In this document: positions 35,602-43,451 of the stretch, one piece after another
Layout of the letters: each line of letters begins with the position of its first letter
Numbering within the stretch: position 1 is the stretch's first letter
NCBI RefSeq assembly: GCF_900209925.1
Contig: NZ_LT907978.1
Span: 1,237,219-1,301,218, forward strand
Direction of reading: 5' to 3'
Origin: Anaerobutyricum hallii
GTDB taxonomy: Bacteria > Bacillota > Clostridia > Lachnospirales > Lachnospiraceae
Length of the DNA: 64,000 nucleotides
The notes under the pieces: generated by a model
The model's input: the letters and a program-made list of their open reading frames with translations, nothing else
Told to the model about the DNA's origin: nothing
Database searches by the model: none
Translations under genes and position numbers: made by a program

Positions 35602-35736
35602 ATAGGGACAAATTGGAAAAAGAAAAAGTAAAGAAGTCTTATTTTGCACACATTTTAAATGTATAATGCCTTTTGTAACAAGTTGTTAACAAATAATATA
35701 TATTTACACAACAATTATTGCGAGAGGAGTTTACAA

Positions 35737-36771
35737 TTGAAACATAAAAAGACACTATTTACATTCTTGCTTCTGTGTGGGTTATTCGTTCTTAGTAAGC
35801 CGGTATCCGCAGCGAAAGTACCGGTAATTCGTGCAGGCAAGTCAACAAATTTAAAAGGAACCATCATTAATGTGAAGTACAGAGGAACAGCAGTGACAAT
35901 GGCAGATAATTCAGCGGCACCATCTATTAAGATTGGTTCTGATATTTTTGTACCATGCAAAACGCTTTTTTCTGATAATGGAATCCATGCAGCTTATGCA
36001 GCAGATGGAAATAAAGTCACATTAAGACATGGAAGGCGAAAGGTTATTTTTTATGCGAATAAGAAGTATGCAAAGGTGAACGGAAAGAAGATGAGCTTAA
36101 AAGTTAAGCCATATTTTGTTACATATAAGCGGAGTAATGTAAGAGATCTTCTTGTTCCTGCAAAGCAGGCAGCTTCTTTCCTTGGATTAAAATATAGTTA
36201 TCGCAGTGATGCGCGTCTGGTAACACTGGGGCTTCGTAATGGAATTGAAGAATCTGCGACACAGACAAGAAGTGTGGATAAGAATGAGTTTATTGATACG
36301 ATCGGACCGCTTGCAAGGGCTAACTACAAACGTACAGGAATTCTTGCTTCTGTAACAATGGCACAGGCTATTTTGGAAAGCGGATGGGGCCAGTCTACAT
36401 TAGCAGAGAATGGGAATAATCTTTTTGGAATGAAGATTAGTTTATCCGGTAATAACTGGGCTGGTTCTGCATGGGATGGAATCAACTATTATAAGAAGTC
36501 TACATATGAATATGGAGGCGGTGGCAGATATTCGATCAAAGCGAAGTTCCGTAAGTATTCCTGTGTGGAAGACTCTATTGAAGATCACTCCGCCTATCTT
36601 TTAGGGGCGAAGAGCGGAAGCAGAAAAAGATATGCAGGATTGACGAAGACAAAGAGTTATAAAAAGCAGCTTCAGATAATTAAAAAGGGAGGATACGCTA
36701 CATCCGGTTCTTATGTGAATGATCTGTGCAGAGTAATCCGTACATATCATCTTACAAAATGGGATAAATAA
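35737..36771 (+). CDS. Secreted glucosaminidase with copper-amine-oxidase-like N-terminal domain
   Basis: 344 residues from a TTG at 35737, nine bases or so after GAGAGGAG; this start gives a clean signal peptide (KHKKTLFTFLLLCGLFVLS). A longer frame from 35659 does not. After the signal comes a stalk-like domain (about 55-170, IKIGSDIFVPCKTLFSDNGI), typical of copper amine oxidase N-like repeats that bind the cell surface. Next is a FlgJ/LytD-type glucosaminidase domain: SVTMAQAILESGWGQSTLA (catalytic Glu), NNLFGMK, and AGLTKTKSYKKQLQIIKKGG near the end. It cleaves peptidoglycan outside the cell. Confidence 0.88.
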   Translation: MKHKKTLFTFLLLCGLFVLSKPVSAAKVPVIRAGKSTNLKGTIINVKYRGTAVTMADNSAAPSIKIGSDIFVPCKTLFSDNGIHAAYAADGNKVTLRHGRRKVIFYANKKYAKVNGKKMSLKVKPYFVTYKRSNVRDLLVPAKQAASFLGLKYSYRSDARLVTLGLRNGIEESATQTRSVDKNEFIDTIGPLARANYKRTGILASVTMAQAILESGWGQSTLAENGNNLFGMKISLSGNNWAGSAWDGINYYKKSTYEYGGGGRYSIKAKFRKYSCVEDSIEDHSAYLLGAKSGSRKRYAGLTKTKSYKKQLQIIKKGGYATSGSYVNDLCRVIRTYHLTKWDK

Positions 36772-36794
36772 GTAAATATTTATAAAGACAGTAT

Positions 36795-36823
36795 TTGACC
36801 CTATAGAGAAAGTGTATTATAGT
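36795..36823 (+). promoter_or_regulatory. Promoter upstream of the VanZ-like gene
   Basis: TTGACC (36795-36800), 17-base spacer, TATAGT (36818-36823). A hairpin with T-run follows immediately. Confidence 0.55.
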
Positions 36824-36850
36824 AAAAGCAGGTTTCGGCCTGCTTTTTTG
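36824..36850 (+). terminator. Hairpin terminator overlapping a promoter
   Basis: AAAAGCAGG, loop TTTCGG, CCTGCTTTTTT. It ends transcription from the glucosaminidase gene, but lies where the promoter at 36795-36823 would start its RNA. Confidence 0.7.
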
Positions 36851-36909
36851 AATTTTTGATATTTGGAATCTTATCAAAGCAGGTTACTATTTATAAGGGG
36901 AGATCAATT

Positions 36910-37311
36910 ATGGAACGAATGTTAGAAGGAATGGTCATCTTTATAGCCAGAATACATAATTATATTTTGTCATTGAATGATGCCTACGAGAAGAACTTTA
37001 CAGACAAACAACTGCATTTCCTTGTAATCGGGATTATAGGTATGCTGATTTTAGCAGTAATCTATCCGCTATTTAAGATTTTAAGTGAAAATCATATCCT
37101 TGCGATTGCATTTATTTATGTATTCACAGTTATTGTTGTTATAACCTTTGCTATTGAGATTGGACAGAAGATTTCCGGTACCGGAACAATGGATTTTGCA
37201 GATATTGTATTTGGACTTGCAGGATTTTTACTAATGTTTGCTATATTTGCAGTCATTCGAGAAATTATTCTTGCTATTGTTAATCTTTTACGAAAGATAG
37301 GAAGACATTAG
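36910..37311 (+). CDS. VanZ-like membrane protein
   Basis: About 133 residues with three or four membrane helices. The VanZ-like signature is visible: DKQLHFLVIG before the first helix, AIEIGQKISGTGTMDFADIVFG in the middle and GFLLMFAIFAVIREI at the end (the family's E..Q ... D..D ... G pattern). The function of this group is not settled; the name comes from a teicoplanin-resistance gene. The ATG at 36910 follows GGGGAG. Confidence 0.75.
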   Translation: MERMLEGMVIFIARIHNYILSLNDAYEKNFTDKQLHFLVIGIIGMLILAVIYPLFKILSENHILAIAFIYVFTVIVVITFAIEIGQKISGTGTMDFADIVFGLAGFLLMFAIFAVIREIILAIVNLLRKIGRH

Positions 37312-37312
37312 A

Positions 37313-37371
37313 TATATCAGATGTGAGATGACCCCACCTCTGTAGGTGGCGAGCAACAGATCAAGAATCCT
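37313..37371 (+). repeat. B2 repeat, 5' fragment
   Basis: ATATATCAGATGTGAGATGA, the hairpin CCACCTCTGTAGGTGG and GAGCAACA match the start of the B2 unit at 39844. The remainder is replaced by a terminator. Confidence 0.7.
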
Positions 37372-37391
37372 GTAAAAGGGATTCTTTTTTT
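37363..37391 (+). terminator. Terminator after the VanZ-like gene
   Basis: AAGAATCC, loop TGTAAAAG, GGATTCTTTTTTT. Confidence 0.8.
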
Positions 37392-37491
37392 CTGTTCATA
37401 TTTTTTCTGCATTTTTTTCATACAATTTTCAGAAAATTAGTGTATGATATAGAAGAAAAGAAAATTAAGCAAGAATGAGGGAGGCTTTTTC

Positions 37492-38169
37492 ATGGATAAA
37501 TTAAAAATAATGATCGTAGATGATGAGAGCAGAATGAGGAAACTGGTAAAGGATTTCCTGAAAAAGAAGGACTTTGAAGTTGTAGAAGCCGCAGATGGCG
37601 AAGAAGCCCTGGATATCTTTTTTAAAGATAAAAGCATCAGTTTAATCATCTGTGATGTAATGATGCCTAAAATTAATGGATTTGATGTAGTAAAAGAAAT
37701 TCGCCAGTATTCACAGGTTCCGATTATCATGCTGACTGCAAAGGGCGAGGAGAGCGATGAGCTTAATGGATTTGACCTTGGAGTAGACGAATATATTTCC
37801 AAACCATTCAGCCCAAAGATTCTTGTTGCCAGAGTTGAGGCAATTTTAAGAAGAAGTAATAATCTTTCTACAGGAGAAATACGGAAAGCGGGCGGTATTG
37901 AACTTGATATTGCAGCACACGAAGTCAGAATTGATGGAAAGGAGATTACATTAAGTTTTAAAGAATTTGAATTACTGAACTATTTCGTAATGAATCAGGG
38001 AGTAGCACTTTCAAGAGAAAAGATTCTTAATAACGTATGGAATTATGATTATTTTGGAGATGCCAGAACGATTGACACCCATGTCAAAAAGCTGCGTAGT
38101 AAGCTGGGCGAAAAGGGAGAGTATATCAAGACAATCTGGGGAATGGGCTATAAGTTTGAGGTAGATTAA
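37492..38169 (+). CDS. OmpR-family response regulator
   Basis: 225 residues. The receiver domain has IVDDESRMRKLV (acidic pair), ICDVMMPKINGFDV (phospho-acceptor Asp), LTAKGEE and YISKPFSPKIL (Lys). A winged helix follows (LSFKEFELLNYFVMNQGVAL, DTHVKKLRSKLG). It is the DNA-binding half of a two-component system with the kinase 59 bases downstream. Its targets are unknown. GAGGGAGG precedes the ATG. Confidence 0.95.
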   Translation: MDKLKIMIVDDESRMRKLVKDFLKKKDFEVVEAADGEEALDIFFKDKSISLIICDVMMPKINGFDVVKEIRQYSQVPIIMLTAKGEESDELNGFDLGVDEYISKPFSPKILVARVEAILRRSNNLSTGEIRKAGGIELDIAAHEVRIDGKEITLSFKEFELLNYFVMNQGVALSREKILNNVWNYDYFGDARTIDTHVKKLRSKLGEKGEYIKTIWGMGYKFEVD

Positions 38170-38177
38170 GTAAGGTG

Positions 38178-38212
38178 GCATCTTGCAGCAGGAATGCCGG
38201 GGCATTCTTGAA
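38178..38212 (+). repeat. B2 tail hairpin fragment between regulator and kinase
   Basis: GCAGCAGGAATGCCGGGGCATTCTTGAA-type hairpin, the same as the end of the B2 unit at 40020. It lies in the 59-base gap between the two-component genes and could lower kinase expression relative to the regulator. Confidence 0.65.
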
Positions 38213-38228
38213 TGGTTAGGAGTACAGT

Positions 38229-39794
38229 ATGAGAAATTCAATACGATTTAAGATGACATCAATATTAATCCTGATTGTAGGATGGGTCATTGTATTTACA
38301 TGGCTTTTGAATCATACATTTTCAGAAAAATATTATGTGTCATCTGAAAAAGAATCCATCGTGGAGACTTTTAATAAAGTCAAGAATATCTTAAAGAATG
38401 AAGAGGATCAGGATACCATTGATGAGGAAATGGAACAGATTTCTAATAAGACAAATATAAAGATGATGATCGCGCAGTCCAGTAACTATTATTATAGTCA
38501 AAATGTAATATTTAGTAATCTGATAGACGGAAGTAAAACGTACGAAGAGATTCTTGGTTACCTTGATCAGATTCGAAGCCAGGTTATTCTTGGTAATAAG
38601 GGAAACTATTTCTGGGGGGATAATAAAAAGCATATCCTGCCATGGGAAAAGACAGAGGAGAATAACTTTTCTACACTGATAAATAAAGGATATTTTGTAA
38701 CGCAGTTAAAAGATCAGGCCAGTGGGCAGAATGGCATTTATCTCTTTGGATTTACAGATAACGATTATTTGATCGCCATGCGCGTATCAATTGAAGGAAT
38801 ACGGGCCAGTGCAGATATCAGCAGCCGATTTATGATATATATCGGAATGATCGGTATCATACTGGGAAGTCTGATTATCTTTATTTTTGCATCCAGTTTT
38901 ACAAAGCCGATTAAAAATATGGCATCTGTTGCTAATCGAATGGCTAATCTGGATTTTGATGCGAAGGTTGAAGTCACGCAGGATGATGAACTAGGAGAAC
39001 TGGGTAATTCAATGAATCAGTTATCGGAAAAGCTGGAATCGACAATCGCAGATTTAAAATCGGCAAACCTGGAACTGAAGAAGGATATTGAGAAAAAAGA
39101 AAAGATTGATGATATGAGGAAGGAATTCCTCTCCCACGTCAGTCATGAACTAAAAACACCGATTGCCCTGATTCAAGGCTATGCAGAAGGCTTAAAAGAA
39201 AATATTACAGATGACGAAGAAAGCAAGGACTTCTATTGTGAAGTAATCGCAGACGAAGCGAAAAAGATGAATGCAATGGTCAAAAAGCTTCTCACGCTCA
39301 ATCAGATCGAATTTGGCAATAATCAGCTCAGTATGCAGCGCTTTGATGTATGTCAGATGATTCAAAATAAGATCAATTCATCGCAGATACTTTTCAAAAA
39401 GAAGAATAATAAGGTTCTCTTTGAAGAACAAGGTCCGGTATACGCCTGGGCTGATGAATTAATGATTGAAGAAGTATTCAGTAACTATCTGTCTAATGCA
39501 TTGAATCACGTTTATGAAAATGGTACGATTCGAATCTGGTTTGAACGTATGGATAGTAACCTTCGTATTCATGTATATAATGACGGTAAATGCATTCCGG
39601 AAGAAGAACTCAATAAGCTCTGGATCAAGTTTTATAAAGTTGATAAAGCTAGAACGAGAGAATACGGAGGAAACGGAATCGGTCTATCTATCGTAGCAGC
39701 AACAATGAAAGCACATGGAAAGGACTTTGGAGTAGCAAATAAAGAAAATGGAGTAGACTTCTACTTTGATTTAGATGCTAAAATTAAATCTTAA
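38229..39794 (+). CDS. HAMP-containing sensor histidine kinase
   Basis: 521 residues. TM1 at about 10-30, an extracytoplasmic sensor domain (about 35-195), TM2 at about 200-222 (FMIYIGMIGIILGSLIIFIF), HAMP (PIKNMASVANRMANLDFD), then a HisKA box with FLSHVSHELKTPIALIQGYA (phospho-His) and an HATPase_c domain (NYLSNALNHV N-box, IRIHVYNDGKCI, GGNGIGLSIV). It phosphorylates the upstream response regulator. The signal is unknown. Confidence 0.95.
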   Translation: MRNSIRFKMTSILILIVGWVIVFTWLLNHTFSEKYYVSSEKESIVETFNKVKNILKNEEDQDTIDEEMEQISNKTNIKMMIAQSSNYYYSQNVIFSNLIDGSKTYEEILGYLDQIRSQVILGNKGNYFWGDNKKHILPWEKTEENNFSTLINKGYFVTQLKDQASGQNGIYLFGFTDNDYLIAMRVSIEGIRASADISSRFMIYIGMIGIILGSLIIFIFASSFTKPIKNMASVANRMANLDFDAKVEVTQDDELGELGNSMNQLSEKLESTIADLKSANLELKKDIEKKEKIDDMRKEFLSHVSHELKTPIALIQGYAEGLKENITDDEESKDFYCEVIADEAKKMNAMVKKLLTLNQIEFGNNQLSMQRFDVCQMIQNKINSSQILFKKKNNKVLFEEQGPVYAWADELMIEEVFSNYLSNALNHVYENGTIRIWFERMDSNLRIHVYNDGKCIPEEELNKLWIKFYKVDKARTREYGGNGIGLSIVAATMKAHGKDFGVANKENGVDFYFDLDAKIKS

Positions 39795-40109
39795 CCTAAT
39801 CCCATAAATCAGTTAAGTCCGACAGTCTTTTTATAAAAAAGTTTATATCAGATGTGAGATGACTCCCACCTCTGTAGGTAGCGAGCAACAAATCAGTATC
39901 AGTGGGGGAGTCAATCCCCCATCTGATATAGCCTCCGGCAGGATTGCAGAGATGCGCAGAAGAAGTATGTCATGCATTGCATGACGCGCATCTCGCAGCA
40001 AGAATGCCGAGGCATTCTTGAATTCTTGCAGAAAATACGTTGTTATCATGAAAACGTACAAGTGCAAGAAAAACTCCGAGAGTACATTTAGTAAAATAGG
40101 GGGAAAACA
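39795..40109. other. Repeat-filled intergenic region
   Basis: 315 bases with no gene; nearly all of it is the full B2 unit, followed by CCGAGAGTACAT and a GGGGGAAA ribosome site for the DUF2284 gene. Confidence 0.7.
39844..40020 (+). repeat. Structured repeat family B2, full copy
   Basis: A 177-bp unit. The first half is closed by TATCAGATG / CATCTGATA and contains GACTCCCACCTCTGTAGGT. Next comes GAGATGCGC / GCGCATCTC around an inner hairpin TGTCATGCA/TGCATGACG, and finally AAGAATGCC / GGCATTCTT. Fragments occur at 37313, 40966, 38178 and 32395. The layout parallels B1 although the stem sequences differ. Confidence 0.78.
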
Positions 40110-40691
40110 ATGAAAGAGAAGAAATATGCTGCTGAAAAGATAGAAAATTTTCAGGTAGAAGTTCCTATGGAAGAATATGTGAAAGAATGTGTGGATGTTG
40201 CGACGTTTCTTGAATTTTGCAAGGAATGTTCAAACTATGGGAAGCTATGGTGTTGTCCACCATATACATTTGATGTGGAGAAGGATTATTGGAATAAGTA
40301 TCGTAAAATTCAAATTATGGGACGAAAATTATATCTGCCAAAAAAACTTACAAGTCAGTCCTATGTGGAAAATGAACAATGGAAAGTAACAGAAGAATTT
40401 CTTCGCCCTTATAAAGAGGAATTAGAAGAGGAAATCTTGAAATTAGAGCAGAAATATTCCGGAAGTATTTCTTTAAGTAGTGGTGCCTGTCTGCATTGTA
40501 AAAAAGCAGAATGTACACGCGTATCTGGTGAACCTTGCCGTTTTCAGGATAAAATGCGTTATTCGATAGAATCATTAGGAGGAAATGTTGGTAAAACGGT
40601 AACTAAGTATCTCAATCAGGAATTACAGTGGGTAGAAGAAGGGAAACTCCCAGAATATTTTATGCTGATTTATGGACTGTTGATTTTGTAG
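40110..40691 (+). CDS. DUF2284 predicted metal-binding protein
   Basis: 193 residues with a conserved cysteine set: FCKECSNYGKLWCCPPYTF in the first half and GACLHCKKAECTRVSGEPCR later, followed by the family's S-x-E-x-x-G motif (RYSIESLGGNVG). These cysteines very probably hold an iron-sulfur cluster or zinc. No function is established. GGGGGAAA precedes the ATG. Confidence 0.85.
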   Translation: MKEKKYAAEKIENFQVEVPMEEYVKECVDVATFLEFCKECSNYGKLWCCPPYTFDVEKDYWNKYRKIQIMGRKLYLPKKLTSQSYVENEQWKVTEEFLRPYKEELEEEILKLEQKYSGSISLSSGACLHCKKAECTRVSGEPCRFQDKMRYSIESLGGNVGKTVTKYLNQELQWVEEGKLPEYFMLIYGLLIL

Positions 40692-40714
40692 ATTTTGTAG
40701 ATTTGGTGTAGACG

Positions 40715-40831
40715 AAAAAAGAAAAAAGGATATATTCCATCTGCTCTGTAGTCGCTGGATTTAAGATGCTCATCCGCATCTTAAACCCACTCCCAAGCCG
40801 CATCTGGAATATATCCTTTTTTCTTTTTTCT
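40715..40831 (-). repeat. Palindromic cassette A3
   Basis: Reverse orientation, like A1. The stem variable part is AAGGATATATTCCA with its complement preserved. The inner hairpin is GTTTAAGATGC-like (GATTTAAGATGC / GCATCTTAAACC), with GTAGTCGCTGG on the left. It lies between convergent genes and with A4 bounds a 521-bp composite. Confidence 0.88.
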
Positions 40832-41118
40832 GCCTAATCTAAATCCACAGTTTAATAATAGATATTTCTTCAGTGCCTGTCTAACATTATCCCACAGATC
40901 AGTTGAAAAATAAGGGGTTTGTTTGTCCTAAAATCTATGATTTTCATTCAAATAAAAATCTGTATATCCGATGTGAGATGACTCCCATCTCGCAGCAAGA
41001 ATGCCGGGGCATCCTTGAACCAACCATTTGAATGTCAATCCTTTAGAATTTAATTCATGGACAGCCGTATCCCTCTGGAGAATTCCCATTTTTACCAGCT
41101 ATGGATTTGCGATAGTCA
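40832..41118. other. Interior of composite palindromic element 2, with a nested B2 remnant
   Basis: 287 bases without a gene. They share CTGTCTAAC, TTTGAATGTCAA (41027-41038), CTTTAGAATTTAATTC and CTCTGGAGAA-type blocks with composite 1. A B2 remnant at 40966-41017 is absent from composite 1. Confidence 0.6.
40966..41017 (+). repeat. B2 repeat with internal deletion
   Basis: The head (GATGTGAGATGACTCCCA) is joined directly to the tail (TCTCGCAGCAAGAATGCCGG); about 120 bases of the full unit are missing. Confidence 0.7.
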
Positions 41119-41235
41119 GAAAAAAAGAAAACTACCCTATCCCAGATGCGGCTTCGGAGCGTGTTTAAGATGCGGACGAGCATCTTAAACACAGCGACTA
41201 CAGAGCAGATGGGATATGGTAGTTTCCTTTTTTTC
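41119..41235 (+). repeat. Palindromic cassette A4
   Basis: Forward orientation. The arms differ at one position (CTACCCTATCCC versus CTACCATATCCC on the complement). The core is CTTCGGAGC, inner hairpin TGTTTAAGATGC / GCATCTTAAACA, then CAGCGACTACAGAGCAG. Confidence 0.88.
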
Positions 41236-41256
41236 TACCAAATCTACAGATCAGAA

Positions 41257-41469
41257 TTATTCATATAGTGGAAAACTTCCGGATTCTTCTTCGTTGAATA
41301 CGTAGTATACGGCGTTCTCTTCTGGTTTTAAGTATAAATCCATCGTTTTTAAATCTTTAACTTTGCGGTCTTTATTACCTGCATCTACCCAGACTTTTTT
41401 TGCTTTTGCAATAACCTCTTTGCTTTCAATTTGGTTTCCTGCAAATTCTACATTATATGTTGATTTCAT
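41257..41469 (-). CDS. DUF6465-family small protein
   Basis: 70 residues matching the small Lachnospiraceae family DUF6465: VEFAGNQIESKEVIAKAKKV, then DLYLKPEENAVYYVFN. It is a compact alpha/beta protein with no signal. Function unknown. AAAGGGG precedes the ATG by about eight bases. Confidence 0.75.
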   Translation of the reverse strand: MKSTYNVEFAGNQIESKEVIAKAKKVWVDAGNKDRKVKDLKTMDLYLKPEENAVYYVFNEEESGSFPLYE

Positions 41470-41668
41470 TTATGTATCCCCTTTCCTGATTGGAATTATT
41501 ATAATGTACTATTGTTACAAATATCATATAACAAATCTTACCAAAAATCAATGATGAAATTTCGACAAGGAATGAGGATAGAGATTTGAATTTTTTATAG
41601 ATAAATCTTGCAAAATAAATGTTTTTCAACTAGAATAAAAAGGAATGAAGTACAGGAGGATGAAGAAG

Positions 41669-42274
41669 ATGGTTGCAATTATCGATTATGATGCCGGAAA
41701 TATTAAAAGTGTAGAAAAAGCATTACTACATCTTGGAGAAGAGGTAATAATCACACGTGATCGTGAGCAGATTTTAAATAGTGATAAAGTTATCTTACCG
41801 GGGGTTGGGGCATTTGGAGATGCCATGGAAAAGCTTCGCTCATATGGACTTGATAAAGTAATTTACGAGGTAGTAGAGAGAAAGATTCCATTTTTGGGGA
41901 TTTGTCTTGGGTTGCAGCTTCTTTTTGAAAAAAGTGATGAAACACCAGGTGTAAAAGGCCTTGGAGTTTTGCCGGGAGAGATTTTAAGGATTCCAGATAA
42001 AGAGGGGATTAAGATTCCGCATATGGGATGGAATTCTGTTAAAATAAAAAAAGATGCAAGGATTTTTAAGGATGTTCCACAGGACTCTTATGTCTATTTC
42101 GTACATTCTTATTATCTGAAAGCAGGAAGAGAGGAAGATGTAGCGGCAACGACAGAGTATTCTACATTAATTCATGCGGCTGTAGAACATGACAATGTAT
42201 TTGCCTGTCAGTTCCATCCGGAAAAAAGTAGTGAGATTGGTCTGAAGATTCTCAAGAATTTTGTGGAGTTATAA
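41669..42274 (+). CDS. hisH: Imidazole glycerol phosphate synthase, glutaminase subunit
   Basis: About 201 residues. A class I glutamine amidotransferase: nucleophile Cys in [13 protein letters not shown], His and Glu in [11 protein letters not shown], oxyanion region [11 protein letters not shown]. It supplies ammonia to HisF in histidine synthesis. I start at 41669, nine bases after AGGAGG, at the conserved [10 protein letters not shown]. Only hisH and hisF of the pathway are here. Confidence 0.95.
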   Translation: MVAIIDYDAGNIKSVEKALLHLGEEVIITRDREQILNSDKVILPGVGAFGDAMEKLRSYGLDKVIYEVVERKIPFLGICLGLQLLFEKSDETPGVKGLGVLPGEILRIPDKEGIKIPHMGWNSVKIKKDARIFKDVPQDSYVYFVHSYYLKAGREEDVAATTEYSTLIHAAVEHDNVFACQFHPEKSSEIGLKILKNFVEL

Positions 42275-42286
42275 AAGGAGATATAT

Positions 42287-43045
42287 ATGTTTACAAAAAG
42301 AATTATTCCCTGTCTTGATGTTAATGACGGCAGAGTAGTAAAAGGTGTGAATTTTGTTAATTTAATCGATGCTGGAGATCCGGTAGCTATTGCAGAAGCA
42401 TACGATAAGGCCGGGGCAGATGAACTTGTATTTCTCGATATAACAGCATCTTCTGATGCAAGAAATACCGTAGTGGACATGGTGCGAAAAGTAGCAGAAA
42501 AGGTTTTTATTCCGTTTACTGTTGGTGGAGGAATACGAACAGTAGATGATTTTAAAGCAATTCTTCGTGAAGGAGCAGATAAAGTTTCTGTCAATTCAGC
42601 AGCAATTATGCGACCGGAACTGATCAGCGAAGCAGCAGATAAATTTGGAAGCCAGTGTGTGGTTGTTGCTATTGATGCAAAAAGAAGAAAAGATGGAGGC
42701 TGGAATATTTTTAAAAACGGTGGAAGAGTGGATATGGGTCTTGATGCCGTAGAATGGGCGATGAAAGCAGAAAAGCTTGGAGCAGGAGAAATTCTTCTTA
42801 CCAGTATGGATTGTGACGGAACAAAAGCAGGTTATGATCTAGAACTGACACGTATGATTTCAGAAAATGTATCGATTCCGGTCATTGCTTCCGGTGGTGC
42901 AGGAACAAAAGAACATTTTTATGATGCATTTAATGAAGGTAAAGCAGATGCAGCATTAGCAGCATCTTTATTTCATTTCAAAGAATTGGAAATAATGGAC
43001 CTGAAAAAATATCTTAGAGAAAAAGGAATTTCAGTAAGGATATAA
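42287..43045 (+). CDS. hisF: Imidazole glycerol phosphate synthase, cyclase subunit
   Basis: 252 residues, full length (beta/alpha)8 barrel. Catalytic Asp in [15 protein letters not shown] and the second Asp in [15 protein letters not shown]; phosphate sites [10 protein letters not shown] and [10 protein letters not shown]. It joins ammonia from HisH to PRFAR, giving IGP and AICAR. It lies 12 bases after hisH. Confidence 0.96.
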   Translation: MFTKRIIPCLDVNDGRVVKGVNFVNLIDAGDPVAIAEAYDKAGADELVFLDITASSDARNTVVDMVRKVAEKVFIPFTVGGGIRTVDDFKAILREGADKVSVNSAAIMRPELISEAADKFGSQCVVVAIDAKRRKDGGWNIFKNGGRVDMGLDAVEWAMKAEKLGAGEILLTSMDCDGTKAGYDLELTRMISENVSIPVIASGGAGTKEHFYDAFNEGKADAALAASLFHFKELEIMDLKKYLREKGISVRI

Positions 43046-43092
43046 GATAGATATATATAGAAGGATATGAACCAATTGTGGATTTAAATTAG

Positions 43093-43216
43093 ACAGAAAA
43101 AAGAAAAAATGATACATTCCAGATGTGGCTTCGGAGCGTGATTGAGATGCGAATGAGCATCTTAAATACAGCGACTACAGAGCAGATGGAATGTATCATT
43201 TTTTCTTTTTTTTGTC
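43093..43216 (+). repeat. Palindromic cassette A5
   Basis: Forward orientation. Arm variable part ATGATACATTCCA with complement preserved; core CTTCGGAGC, inner stem GATTGAGATGC / GCATCTTAAATAC (weaker here), then AGCGACTACAGAGCAG. It lies between convergent hisF and the symporter gene. Confidence 0.86.
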
Positions 43217-43313
43217 TATCCTAAACCAACAGTTGGTATAAAATCGTAGACTTTTGGATAATCCCCTCTTTCCCATAGACAAAAATACGGATTTCATCTG
43301 GAGCCAAAGGACA

Positions 43314-43433
43314 GAAAACCAGAAATATTATATAGACTAAAATGTGATGTCGGAGCAAGTAAAAATGCCGGTCAGGCATTTTCTACGCCGCGACTATCTT
43401 CACATTTTAGTCTATATAATATTTCTGGTTTTC
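43314..43433 (+). repeat. Palindromic cassette A6 (divergent type)
   Basis: Exact 34-base arms (GAAAACCAGAAATATTATAT... and complement). Core GTCGGAGCAAG, inner hairpin AAAATGCC/GGCATTTT, then GCCGCGACTATC. Stem sequences are unrelated to A1-A5; the core motifs are kept. Confidence 0.82.
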
Positions 43434-43451
43434 GTTTCCTTAGCCTATCAA

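Noticed and set aside
35659-35736. Upstream extension of the glucosaminidase gene
   Set aside because: The extension would bury the signal peptide; the TTG at 35737 has a proper ribosome site and gives a normal secretion signal.
41669-43045. hisHF as a sugar-modification (legionaminic-type) pair
   Set aside because: HisF has standard catalytic and phosphate-binding segments for histidine synthesis, and no sugar genes are nearby.
26134-43433. A cassettes as a CRISPR array
   Set aside because: The copies are far apart, each is a self-contained palindrome, and there are no regular spacers or cas genes.
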